Shown piece after piece: positions 32,362 to 51,921 of a stretch of 51,921 nucleotides of DNA. A program made the position numbers and the translations under genes. The notes beneath the pieces are model-generated. The model did no database searches, was not told the origin of the DNA, and saw nothing but the letters and a program-made list of their open reading frames with translations. The stretch's first letter is position 1; each line of letters opens with the position of its first letter. The DNA is from Acidobacteriota bacterium (GTDB taxonomy: Bacteria > Acidobacteriota > Blastocatellia > Pyrinomonadales > Pyrinomonadaceae): positions 1 through 51,921 of the forward strand of contig JAHBSJ010000015.1 of assembly GCA_019639155.1 (NCBI GenBank), in the 5' to 3' direction.

Positions 32362-35184
32362 ATGTATTCCAAGGTAAAGAGTTTTTTGGCTGCTCATCGC
32401 GGGTTAGCTGTTTTGTTGGTTTTTGGCGTTGCCGCGTCCGTTTTCGGCATCGCGGCTTTCGGCACGGGGGCTCAGAGCAGCAGAAATGCTGATTCCGTCA
32501 ATACGTTCACGCGCTCAACGGAAAGCTCGGGGCTTTCGCAGCGCCGTTTGGACCGAATAATCGCTGATGATGCACAGTGGAACGCAGACCGCCAGCGAGT
32601 TGTTCTCGGCGACGGCGATTGTCCTACGTTCATCACCCACTCGACCAGCCAAGCGATCACGCCACAGAACTCTGTGCATTGCGGCTCCGCCGGCATCCAC
32701 GCGGATAACAGCTACTGGAGGGCTTTCAGCCTGGAAGATTTCGGTGCGAACCCTGATGACGATTATCAGGTGACGTCGATCGATTTCGGGATCGAGACAG
32801 CCAACGCCCCTAGCGGAAGCCAGCCGGTCACCTTGCGGCTTTTCGCGAATAATGGAGCTTTATTCCCGGGCGGAACGCTGACCCAGATCGGCACAACGAC
32901 GATCAATGTAGCCAATCAAACTGCTACTGTCTTAAACGTTCCTATCGCTGCGACGGTACCTGCAAATACACTTCAGCTTGTTGTCGAGGTTTTCACGCCG
33001 AGCGGAGCAGGAGCGAACAATTCGTTCTTTATAGGCTCGAATACAGCCGCTGAAACCGCTCCGAGCTATATCTCTGCTCCGGCGTGCGGACTTAATCAGC
33101 CGGCGACGTTTGGGTCCATTAACTTCCCGAATGTGCGCGTTGTTATGAACGTCAACGGTGTGTGCGGCTCGATCCCGACTCCGACACCGACGCCGACGCC
33201 CAGCCCGACACCGACACCGTCGTGCAGCAATACTGTCATCTACGCCTATAACTTCTTCAATGACCGGATCGTCAGCTTCCGTCCCGACGCACCGGGCGTT
33301 CTGCTTTCTGACGTTCCGCTGATCGGACTCAACACACAAGAGGACGAATTCATTAGAAATATCGATTTTCGGCCCGCCGACGGTCTTCTGTACGGGATCG
33401 CGACAAAGGGCAACGGCGGACAGGCGAACGGCGACCGCCTAGTCACCATCGACCCCGTAACGGGCGTGGTCACGCAGGTCAATGCCGCGAATTTCCTGAA
33501 CACGCCGCAAGGCCTCTTCTTCGGCGATGACTTCAATCCGGTCCCGGACCGCCTGCGTGAGGTCAGCGACGCGGACATTAACATCCGCATCAACCCCAAC
33601 GACGGCACACTTGCCGGCACGGATACAGCACTTGCTTACGCAGCGGGCGACCCGAACGCGGGGCAGAATCCGAATGTCATCCACGTTGCGTACGACCGTA
33701 ATTTCGCAGGCACGCCGTTGACCACGCTGTTCGGCATCGACGCCAACACGGACGCGCTCGTCACCATCGGCGGTCCGGATGGAACTCCTTCGCCCAACTC
33801 GGGACAAGTATTTACGGTCGGTGCTCTGGGAACGAACGTCACAAATTTCGGTGGCTTTGATATCCAACGCGGCACGAACGCCGCATATGCGGTCCTTCGT
33901 CAGGCGAGCGTCTCGCGTTTGTACCGAATTAACCTGACGACGGGAGCCGCTACATTGGTAGGCACCGTAGGCGTTGGCGACGAGGTAATAGACGGCGTCG
34001 CCGTAGGCTGGAACCAGACTGCATGTGCCGACCTTTCGATCAGCAAGACCGACGGACGCACGACCATCGAGCCGGGTGATGAGACCACATACAACATCAC
34101 CGTGACGAACAATGGGCCCGAGCCAGTGATCGGAGCCACCGTCGTCGATAATTTCCCGCCGGCTTTGATGAATGTCACTTGGACCTGCACAGGAGCTAAT
34201 GGCGGGACCTGCCCGGCGAATGGCGCCGGCAACATAAACGCTTCTGTCGATATTCCCGTCGGCGGTTCGGTAACCTTTCTCGCGACCGCTACCGTAACTA
34301 TGAATACGACATTCGCATACGCCAATACGGCGACCGTGACCGTGCCGGCCGGTGTCGTTGACAATAATCCGGGAAATAATTCGTCAACCGACGTAAATTC
34401 AATTTGCTCTGGTTTCACATTCAGCTATCTGGGCAATCCGGTGAACATCCCCGACAACAACGTTGCCGGCGTTGATCTGCAGATACCTGTCAACGGTGTT
34501 GGTGCCATCGCTGACGTCAATTTCCGCATCGACGGCCTTGTGAGCGGTGCGACGAATGACCCTGAAACGGGCGTCAGCCACACGTGGGTCGGCGATCTCG
34601 TAATGCGCGTCACCTCGCCGCAGGGCACCTCGGTCACCATTTTTGACCGTCCGGGCGTACCGGCAACGACAACCGGCTGCAACAACAACAACATTTCCGC
34701 GTTGCTGCTGGACGATGACGGTAAGCTCGCTCCGGTCGAGAACCAATGCAACGCTCTGACCACCGATCCTTTCCCCGCCGGCACGTTCAGGCCGAATAAT
34801 CCGCTCAGCGCGTTTGACGGCGAAAATGCCGACGGCGTTTGGACCATCAATTTCAGCGACCGGGCCTCATCCGATACGGGTACGGCACGCCGATTCTCGC
34901 TGATCTTTGCGGGCTGTCCTGCGACCGCTGCGGGGGTTGAGGTATCAGGACGCGTTCTGACGCCGGACGGCCGCGGGCTCCGTAACGCCGTTGTCACGAT
35001 GACCGATCCCAACGGTACAGTTCGCACTGCAACGACCAGCTCTTTCGGGTACTACCGATTTGAGAACGTCGAGGCCGGCCCATCGTATGTGATGGGCGTA
35101 ACGTCGAGAATTTACCGCTTCACACCGCGTGTCGTTCAGGTGACCGATACGCTGAGCGATGTCGATTTTATCGGCATCGAGTAG
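32362..35184 (+). CDS. Exported mosaic protein (DUF4394, DUF11, P domain, C-terminal regulatory-like domain)
   Basis: A 940-residue protein. A signal segment (about 1-38) precedes an N-terminal beta-rich domain (about 80-270). After a PT/PS linker (33175-33222; about 272-287) comes a DUF4394-like propeller domain (VIYAYNFFNDRIVSFRP onward, about 289-553), then a DUF11/CARDB-like domain (ADLSISKTDGRTTIEPGDETTY, about 557-680), then a proprotein-convertase P domain (about 683-851; FDGENADGVWTINFSD), and finally a carboxypeptidase-regulatory-like domain (about 857-940; GRVLTPDGRGLRNA). The last domain recurs at the end of the 3985-residue protein. Start is ATG 32362; the frame opens at 32329 but the added residues have no RBS. 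Likely secreted or surface-attached. A strong terminator follows. Confidence 0.82.
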   Translation: MYSKVKSFLAAHRGLAVLLVFGVAASVFGIAAFGTGAQSSRNADSVNTFTRSTESSGLSQRRLDRIIADDAQWNADRQRVVLGDGDCPTFITHSTSQAITPQNSVHCGSAGIHADNSYWRAFSLEDFGANPDDDYQVTSIDFGIETANAPSGSQPVTLRLFANNGALFPGGTLTQIGTTTINVANQTATVLNVPIAATVPANTLQLVVEVFTPSGAGANNSFFIGSNTAAETAPSYISAPACGLNQPATFGSINFPNVRVVMNVNGVCGSIPTPTPTPTPSPTPTPSCSNTVIYAYNFFNDRIVSFRPDAPGVLLSDVPLIGLNTQEDEFIRNIDFRPADGLLYGIATKGNGGQANGDRLVTIDPVTGVVTQVNAANFLNTPQGLFFGDDFNPVPDRLREVSDADINIRINPNDGTLAGTDTALAYAAGDPNAGQNPNVIHVAYDRNFAGTPLTTLFGIDANTDALVTIGGPDGTPSPNSGQVFTVGALGTNVTNFGGFDIQRGTNAAYAVLRQASVSRLYRINLTTGAATLVGTVGVGDEVIDGVAVGWNQTACADLSISKTDGRTTIEPGDETTYNITVTNNGPEPVIGATVVDNFPPALMNVTWTCTGANGGTCPANGAGNINASVDIPVGGSVTFLATATVTMNTTFAYANTATVTVPAGVVDNNPGNNSSTDVNSICSGFTFSYLGNPVNIPDNNVAGVDLQIPVNGVGAIADVNFRIDGLVSGATNDPETGVSHTWVGDLVMRVTSPQGTSVTIFDRPGVPATTTGCNNNNISALLLDDDGKLAPVENQCNALTTDPFPAGTFRPNNPLSAFDGENADGVWTINFSDRASSDTGTARRFSLIFAGCPATAAGVEVSGRVLTPDGRGLRNAVVTMTDPNGTVRTATTSSFGYYRFENVEAGPSYVMGVTSRIYRFTPRVVQVTDTLSDVDFIGIE
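33175..33222 (+). repeat. CCGACR hexanucleotide linker repeat (PT/PS)
   Basis: Tandem six-base units coding Pro-Thr/Pro-Ser between two domains of the 940-residue protein. Being a multiple of three, changes in copy number keep the frame. Confidence 0.85.
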
Positions 35185-35218
35185 CGGCGGTTTTCGGACA
35201 AAGACTGCTCAATTTTGA

Positions 35219-35247
35219 GGGCGGAGGCAATGCCTCCGCCCTTTTTC
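35219..35247 (+). terminator. Rho-independent terminator after the 940-residue protein gene
   Basis: GGGCGGAGGC (35219-35228), loop AAT, GCCTCCGCCC (35232-35241), then five T's. Perfect ten-base stem. Confidence 0.95.
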
Positions 35248-35294
35248 TTTTTTGCGCAAACGAAGATATTTTTGGACTTAGGACTTCTTGCCGC

Positions 35295-35322
35295 TTGACA
35301 ATCATCGGTTTTGGGTTATACT
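35295..35322 (+). promoter_or_regulatory. Sigma70-type promoter of the giant gene
   Basis: TTGACA at 35295-35300 and TATACT at 35317-35322 with a 16-base spacer. Start of transcription would be near 35329, a leader of about 105 bases. Confidence 0.65.
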
Positions 35323-35433
35323 CGCCTTGTCTAATTTCAGCTTTTTTCAATTTAACTCGAAGCCTCCGGGCATTGTCGTGTCTATTTTTGGCATCGGGTT
35401 AAATAGCCAGAACTACGAGGGAGAGAACCGATC

Positions 35434-47391
<11,958 letters not shown>

Positions 47392-47461
47392 CGCTTGACG
47401 GCATGGCCGGCGGGTGATATCGATCCTGCCGGCCGCCTGTTGTGATGATCTATTGGTATAT

Positions 47462-47490
47462 AGCCCCTCGAAAGAGGGGCTTATTTTTTT
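47462..47490 (+). terminator. Rho-independent terminator after the giant gene
   Basis: AGCCCCTC (47462-47469), loop GAAA, GAGGGGCT (47474-47481), then TATTTTTTT. A textbook GNRA-capped terminator. Confidence 0.93.
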
Positions 47491-47532
47491 GATCGGTCGT
47501 ATGCCTCGGCCTCGTTCAACTTAACGCCTTTA

Positions 47533-47562
47533 TTGACTTTTGCGGTAGAAATGATGTATCTT
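47533..47562 (+). promoter_or_regulatory. Possible sigma70 promoter of the S8 protease gene
   Basis: TTGACT at 47533-47538 and TATCTT at 47557-47562 with an 18-base spacer, in the otherwise gene-free stretch 47392-47763, which holds the terminator of the giant gene and this promoter and about 200 bases with no other visible signal. Confidence 0.5.
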
Positions 47563-47763
47563 CAAGGCGCTTTCATTAAAAAGTCTGGAAAGAACAGTTT
47601 CACCTAGATTTGGAGTATCTGTTCAGGGCGATGATCATTGTAGATCCCTTGAAAATTGATGGATCGCTGTACAATAGGCGGCATCAACCGGTGTTTTGAC
47701 GAGATGTTTCGGCCCTGCGCTTGAACTGAAAGTATCGATAAAGTCGGCAAATTGGAGGAAACC

Positions 47764-50700
47764 ATGAACAAGAATGTAAGAAATATGCGCTTTGCAGTGC
47801 TCACCATTGCAGCTATAGCACTGGTTGCAGCGATCCTTAGTTACACACGGGCTCCGCAAGAGGTATCCGCGGCAAAGGCCGTCGGGGCTCTTCCTGCCGA
47901 GTTTGCGTCGGCTGACGACGTTACGCGCGTGATCCGCAGTGCAGACACGAAGATCTTTCGTGTGCCCGTTGCCGACCGCGATGATCGCGACCGGGCTTCG
48001 CGGGGCGGCGTTGTCTTAAGTGATTTTGGTTCCTTCATTACGGTCGCGGCCGAAAACGCCAAGAGCATTACCCGCGAAGGCCTCTCGGCCGAAGAGATCC
48101 CGACGACGATCCATCTGCCGGGCATGACCTTCGATCCGATCCGTCAACCGCAGCCGGGTACGGTCGAGGCCGGTTTGCCAAATAATAAGGACGGCGGTTA
48201 TTACATTATCCAGTTCGGCACGACCGTCGATGACGGCCTGTACAACAGCCTGATCGCCGCCGGTGTCGAGATCCTCCAATACGTTCCGCACCAGGCTTAC
48301 TTCGTTTATGCAGAAGGCGACGCTATTACGCGTGCGGCCGAGCATTCGCGTGTCAGATGGGTCGGCCGCCACATGCCGGACCACAAGGTGCCTAGCTTTA
48401 CCTTTGAGCAGGTTCAGGGTGCCCGCGGAAATGCCAGAACAAAGACCGGCCCCGTTCAGATCGAGGTCACAGGCCGCGGCGCCGGTATGTTCGACATTGC
48501 GGTATTCAAGCGTGCAAATGTCGATTACATCGCGTCGGTGCTGGAGGCACAATATGGCGGCCGGATCGTACACAACTCAAAGCTGCCCGCAAACTTCTTT
48601 GATGTGATCACGGTCGAACTCGGACTCGACATCGCCCTCGGAACGGCGGACATTCCGGGTGTCATCTCTATCGATCCATGGATCCGCCCGAGCCGTGAGG
48701 ACGAGCGTGCCGCTCAGATCATCGCGGGTAACTATTCAGGACCTACGACGATCGATGCTCCGGGCTACAATCCGCTGACGCAGTTCGGCGTTGACGGTAC
48801 AAATGTGACGGCGTCGGTCGTTGACGACGGTGTCGGCATCCCGGGTGACGGCGGATTTTACGTGACTGCCGCAAATACCGTCAATGCTCCGCTTCGCGGT
48901 GCAACGGCCGGAGCACAGGGCCATGGCCATTTGCAGGCATCGATCATTTCGGGCGGCGGGCCGTCGTCCACGCTTGACCCGCTGGGCTATAACTACGGCA
49001 GGGGCATTGCTCCCGCATCTCACATTATCAACGTGCCGTTCCTGCGGTCAGGCTACACAGGATCACACGCAGACCTTGCGAATGATACCGTCACCACAGC
49101 GGGCCCGAACGGCGTACTCGGCAGCATGTCGAACAATTCATGGGGTTCCGGCACGAATGGCAATGCCTACGACGCCCTTGCAGCTCAGTATGACGGGTTG
49201 GTCCGCGACGCGGGGGCTGCAGCCGGCATTCAGCCGCTGTCTATCCTGTTCTCGGCGGGCAACTCAGGAGCTTCCGGTCTGACCCGGCCGAAAGTAGCCA
49301 AGAACGTAATCTCGACCGCGAGTTCTGAGAACCTTCGGACCGAGATCGACGGCACAGCAAACAATATGGAGGACATCAGTTCGTTCTCCAGCCGCGGACC
49401 CGCATCTGACGGACGCATCAAGCCGGATATTACGGCTCCCGGTCAGGCGGTCACAGGCGGCCGCTCCGGCCCGGATGCATTATTCGGCAACATTGACACG
49501 TTCCATCGCTGGTCTTCGGGAACCTCGCATGCCGTGCCCAACATCACGGGTGCTGCGGTGTTGTTTACCCAATGGTGGAAGAGCATAAATTCGGGCAACA
49601 ACCCGAGTCCTGCACTGCTGAAAGCAGCACTTCTCAATACCGGCCGCGATATGACAGGGACCGGTGCGACAGCCGGTGTTCCGAACGGAGCCGAAGGCTG
49701 GGGACGCATGTTCATGAAGAATCTCCTGAACACCGGCGTGCCGACAAAATATGTCAACCAGACCGTTGAGTTCTTTAATCCCGGCGAAACCGTCACCTAT
49801 GTGGGCACGGTTGCCGATGCGACGAAAGAGGTCCGCGTCGCTCTGGTTTGGACCGATCCTCCGGGAGCCGGTAACCCCGCGTTGGTCAATAACCTCGACC
49901 TGAACGTAACCGTCGGCGGAACCCTATACCGAGGCAACGTATTCTCGGGCGGGCTCTCGACCACAGGCGGATCCAACAGCACCATCGACAATGTCGAAAT
50001 GGTCCGGCTTGCTCCCGGCGTCGCTGCCGGCACAACCTTTTCGATCCAGGTAAACGCCGTTGCTCTTAACGGCGACGGTATCCTGGGCAATGCCGATCCG
50101 ACGGATCAGCATTTTGCGCTAGTTATTTATAACTTCAATGAAGGCAGCGCTGCGGTATTGTCGCCCTCAGGTGCGACACTCGTCAGCGAAAGCTGCCTGC
50201 CGGCGAACGGTGTGATCGATCCGGGCGAAACGGTTCAGATCTCGCTAGGTGTGCAGAACGTCGGAAACGTCAACACTGTCAATGACGTAGGAACGCTTCA
50301 GGCAACCGGAGGTGTGACTGCTCCGAGCGGCCCGCAAAACTACGGCGTCGTCGTTGCAGGTGGTGCAGCGGTCAATCGCACATTCACTTTCACCGCCGAT
50401 CCTAATCTCGCTTGCGGGGCTACATTAACGGCATCTGTACAGCATCAGGACGGTGCGACGAATTTAGGTTTGGTCAATTACGCGTTGCCGACCGGTACGT
50501 CCGGACCGGGCGCTTTCAACGAGAATTTTGACGGCGTCACAGCACCGGCACTACCTGCAGGCTGGGTAGCGACGAACGGCGCGGGTGCGGCCCCTCTGTG
50601 GGTCACTTCGACAGCGGGTGTTCCCGCTCCTCCGGCGGATACAGCACCAAACGCTGCCTTTGTCGACGATCCGGCGACGCTTTCAGACAAGTATCTGAAT

Positions 50701-51921
50701 ACGCCGGCTTTCATACCGACGCCTGCGATGCAGTTGAGCTTTAGGAACAACTTCAACTTGGAATCGGGCTTTGACGGCGGAGTTCTTGAGATCTCCATCA
50801 ACGGGGGCGCCTTCCAGGATATCGTCGCCGCAGGCGGCAGCTTTGTCACGGGCGGCTACACCCTGCCCATCTCGACAGGCTTCTCGAGCCCGATCGGCGG
50901 CCGTCAGGCATGGACCGGCAATTCCGCCGGATTCATCACGACCACTGTTGCGATGCCTCCGGCATCCGTGGGACAGTCCACCGTTCTCAGATTTAGGATG
51001 GCATCCGACACGTCGGTTTCGGGACAGGGATGGAGGATCGACTCATTCACCTCGACAGTTCCGGTATGCTGCGGTGCAGGCGGCCCGACGCCTACACCGA
51101 GCCCGGGTGTTACGCCGACGCCGACACCGACGCCGACACCGACCCCAACGCCTACCGGTACACCGACGCCGACACCGTCGCCGTCTTGCACACCCTCTGC
51201 ACAAGGGTTTGACGACATCACGACGCTGCCGGGAGCTGGGTGGTCGCTGCAGAACCTGTCGGCACCGGTCGGAACTACCAACTGGTTCCAGGGCAACTCG
51301 ACCGTGTTCCCGTCGCATACGGGTGCACCGGCCTCCTACATTGGTGCGAACTTCAACAATACGGCCGGAACCGGCACCATCAGCAACTGGATGTTGACAC
51401 CTGTAGTTGCTCTGTCGAACGGCCAAACGATGTCCTTCTGGACACGAGGTACAACGGGCAACACATTCCCGGATCGCCTTCAGGTCCGTATGAGTACGGC
51501 AGGGGCAAGTACCAACGTCGGAGGAACGGCAACATCAGTCGGTGACTTCACGACTCTGCTGCTCGATATTAACCCGACCTACACGGCCGGAACATATCCA
51601 GAAGTGTGGACCCAGTTCACGGTGACAGTGACCGGACTCGGCGGCCCGACAACGGGACGATTCGCGTTCCGTTACTTCGTCGAGAATGGCGGCCCAACGG
51701 GTGCTAATTCGAACTATATCGGTATAGATACGGTATCGATCGATTGTCCGACAGGCCCGACGCCGACACCGTCGCCTTCGGTCTCGCCGACACCTACACC
51801 GACACCGTCGCCGTCACCGACGCCCACTCCGGGCGTGACCCCGACGCCGTCACCGAGCCCGACACCGGGAACGTGTACGTTCAGCAACGGCGGATTGAAT
51901 CCGCAGCCGCTGACTAAGAGC
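47764..51921 (+). CDS. Exported subtilisin-like serine protease (S8) with C-terminal linker modules, cut off by the window end
   Basis: Open frame with no stop to the window end (1386 codons seen). It has GGAGG 4-5 bases before ATG 47764 and a signal anchor (about 10-30). Residues about 45-330 are a prodomain-like region. The S8 catalytic domain has Asp354 (VVDDG), His387 (GHGHLQASIISG), Asn in SNNSWGSG and Ser588 in SSGTSHAVPNITGAAVLF. The usual GTSMA is GTSHA here, and the His segment HGH lacks the Thr of HGTH. After it come beta-sandwich domains (from about 680), a MAM-like domain, a PT linker (51088-51186), a second MAM-like domain (51190-51750), another PT/PS linker (51756-51870), then the 67-base stretch shared with the giant gene. 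It is probably an extracellular protease. Confidence 0.88.
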   Translation, partial: MNKNVRNMRFAVLTIAAIALVAAILSYTRAPQEVSAAKAVGALPAEFASADDVTRVIRSADTKIFRVPVADRDDRDRASRGGVVLSDFGSFITVAAENAKSITREGLSAEEIPTTIHLPGMTFDPIRQPQPGTVEAGLPNNKDGGYYIIQFGTTVDDGLYNSLIAAGVEILQYVPHQAYFVYAEGDAITRAAEHSRVRWVGRHMPDHKVPSFTFEQVQGARGNARTKTGPVQIEVTGRGAGMFDIAVFKRANVDYIASVLEAQYGGRIVHNSKLPANFFDVITVELGLDIALGTADIPGVISIDPWIRPSREDERAAQIIAGNYSGPTTIDAPGYNPLTQFGVDGTNVTASVVDDGVGIPGDGGFYVTAANTVNAPLRGATAGAQGHGHLQASIISGGGPSSTLDPLGYNYGRGIAPASHIINVPFLRSGYTGSHADLANDTVTTAGPNGVLGSMSNNSWGSGTNGNAYDALAAQYDGLVRDAGAAAGIQPLSILFSAGNSGASGLTRPKVAKNVISTASSENLRTEIDGTANNMEDISSFSSRGPASDGRIKPDITAPGQAVTGGRSGPDALFGNIDTFHRWSSGTSHAVPNITGAAVLFTQWWKSINSGNNPSPALLKAALLNTGRDMTGTGATAGVPNGAEGWGRMFMKNLLNTGVPTKYVNQTVEFFNPGETVTYVGTVADATKEVRVALVWTDPPGAGNPALVNNLDLNVTVGGTLYRGNVFSGGLSTTGGSNSTIDNVEMVRLAPGVAAGTTFSIQVNAVALNGDGILGNADPTDQHFALVIYNFNEGSAAVLSPSGATLVSESCLPANGVIDPGETVQISLGVQNVGNVNTVNDVGTLQATGGVTAPSGPQNYGVVVAGGAAVNRTFTFTADPNLACGATLTASVQHQDGATNLGLVNYALPTGTSGPGAFNENFDGVTAPALPAGWVATNGAGAAPLWVTSTAGVPAPPADTAPNAAFVDDPATLSDKYLNTPAFIPTPAMQLSFRNNFNLESGFDGGVLEISINGGAFQDIVAAGGSFVTGGYTLPISTGFSSPIGGRQAWTGNSAGFITTTVAMPPASVGQSTVLRFRMASDTSVSGQGWRIDSFTSTVPVCCGAGGPTPTPSPGVTPTPTPTPTPTPTPTGTPTPTPSPSCTPSAQGFDDITTLPGAGWSLQNLSAPVGTTNWFQGNSTVFPSHTGAPASYIGANFNNTAGTGTISNWMLTPVVALSNGQTMSFWTRGTTGNTFPDRLQVRMSTAGASTNVGGTATSVGDFTTLLLDINPTYTAGTYPEVWTQFTVTVTGLGGPTTGRFAFRYFVENGGPTGANSNYIGIDTVSIDCPTGPTPTPSPSVSPTPTPTPSPSPTPTPGVTPTPSPSPTPGTCTFSNGGLNPQPLTKS
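51088..51186 (+). repeat. PT/PS linker repeat of the S8 protease gene, first
   Basis: Hexanucleotide tract coding [17 protein letters not shown] and more, between two MAM-like modules. Confidence 0.85.
51756..51870 (+). repeat. PT/PS linker repeat of the S8 protease gene, second
   Basis: Hexanucleotide tract coding (PT/PS)n with PSVSPTP, ending in the sequence shared with 43421-43487. Confidence 0.85.
51854..51920 (+). repeat. 67-base exact repeat shared with 43421-43487
   Basis: Identical to the giant gene over 67 bases and in the same reading frame, so a module or a recombination tract is shared; the match may go on past the window end. Confidence 0.95.

Overview
The window looks like a chromosomal segment of a moderately GC-rich, Gram-negative-type bacterium. 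The most likely source is an acidobacterium of the Blastocatellia/Pyrinomonadaceae kind. This is inferred from family content, not from a marker gene: there is a VWFA-related secreted protein of the acidobacterial type, several secreted proteins with long Pro-Thr/Pro-Ser linkers and a shared C-terminal regulatory-like domain, plus PilB/PilT/PilC and PstSCAB-PhoU. No rRNA, tRNA, prophage or CRISPR array is seen.

Layout. (1) 1-1850: a REP/REPIN array (11 copies of a 12-base core) around a REP-associated tyrosine transposase. (2) 1898-4138: a CPA2 antiporter and a PEGA-TPR lipoprotein-like/secreted protein. (3) 4357-9508: a type IV pilus operon, pilB - basic exported protein - pilT - pilC, with a clear promoter, a 5' leader hairpin and a strong terminator. 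(4) 9582-18370: housekeeping and envelope genes (riboflavin synthase, TM2 protein, zinc metallopeptidase, HU/IHF, site-2 protease, LEA-like membrane protein, YacG, MFS transporter, M48 protease, small unknown gene). (5) 18449-22935: phosphate operon pstS-pstC-pstA-pstB-phoU behind an exact TTAACA-N5-TTAACA direct repeat that looks like a PhoP box; nadA follows. (6) 24221-32213: a secreted LppP/YbaY-type protein, then an apparent ~3.2 kb insertion (LCCL-domain protein, CBS protein, VWFA protein) that splits an older CBS gene into two remnants, then Hsp20 and Lon. (7) 32362-51921: three very large secreted mosaic proteins of 940, 3985 and >1386 residues; the last is a subtilisin-like protease that runs off the window.

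How the parts work together. The pil genes encode the motor core of a type IV pilus. The pst-phoU genes encode high-affinity phosphate uptake and its signalling brake. CBS, Hsp20 and Lon form a protein-quality/stress neighbourhood. The last 20 kb encodes an extracellular repertoire built by shuffling modules (DUF4394, proprotein-convertase P domains, PPC, FN3, Calx-beta, NHL/propeller-like) between hexanucleotide-repeat-encoded PT/PS linkers; one 67-base stretch is identical between two of these genes, which is direct evidence of recent module copying.

Most striking points: the split-CBS insertion with flanking gene remnants, the RAYT-REPIN array with three equally spaced REPINs, and the giant linker-module genes with a shared C-terminal domain that may be a surface-sorting or anchoring signal. 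All family names are from reading the translated sequence by eye; none was checked by a database search.
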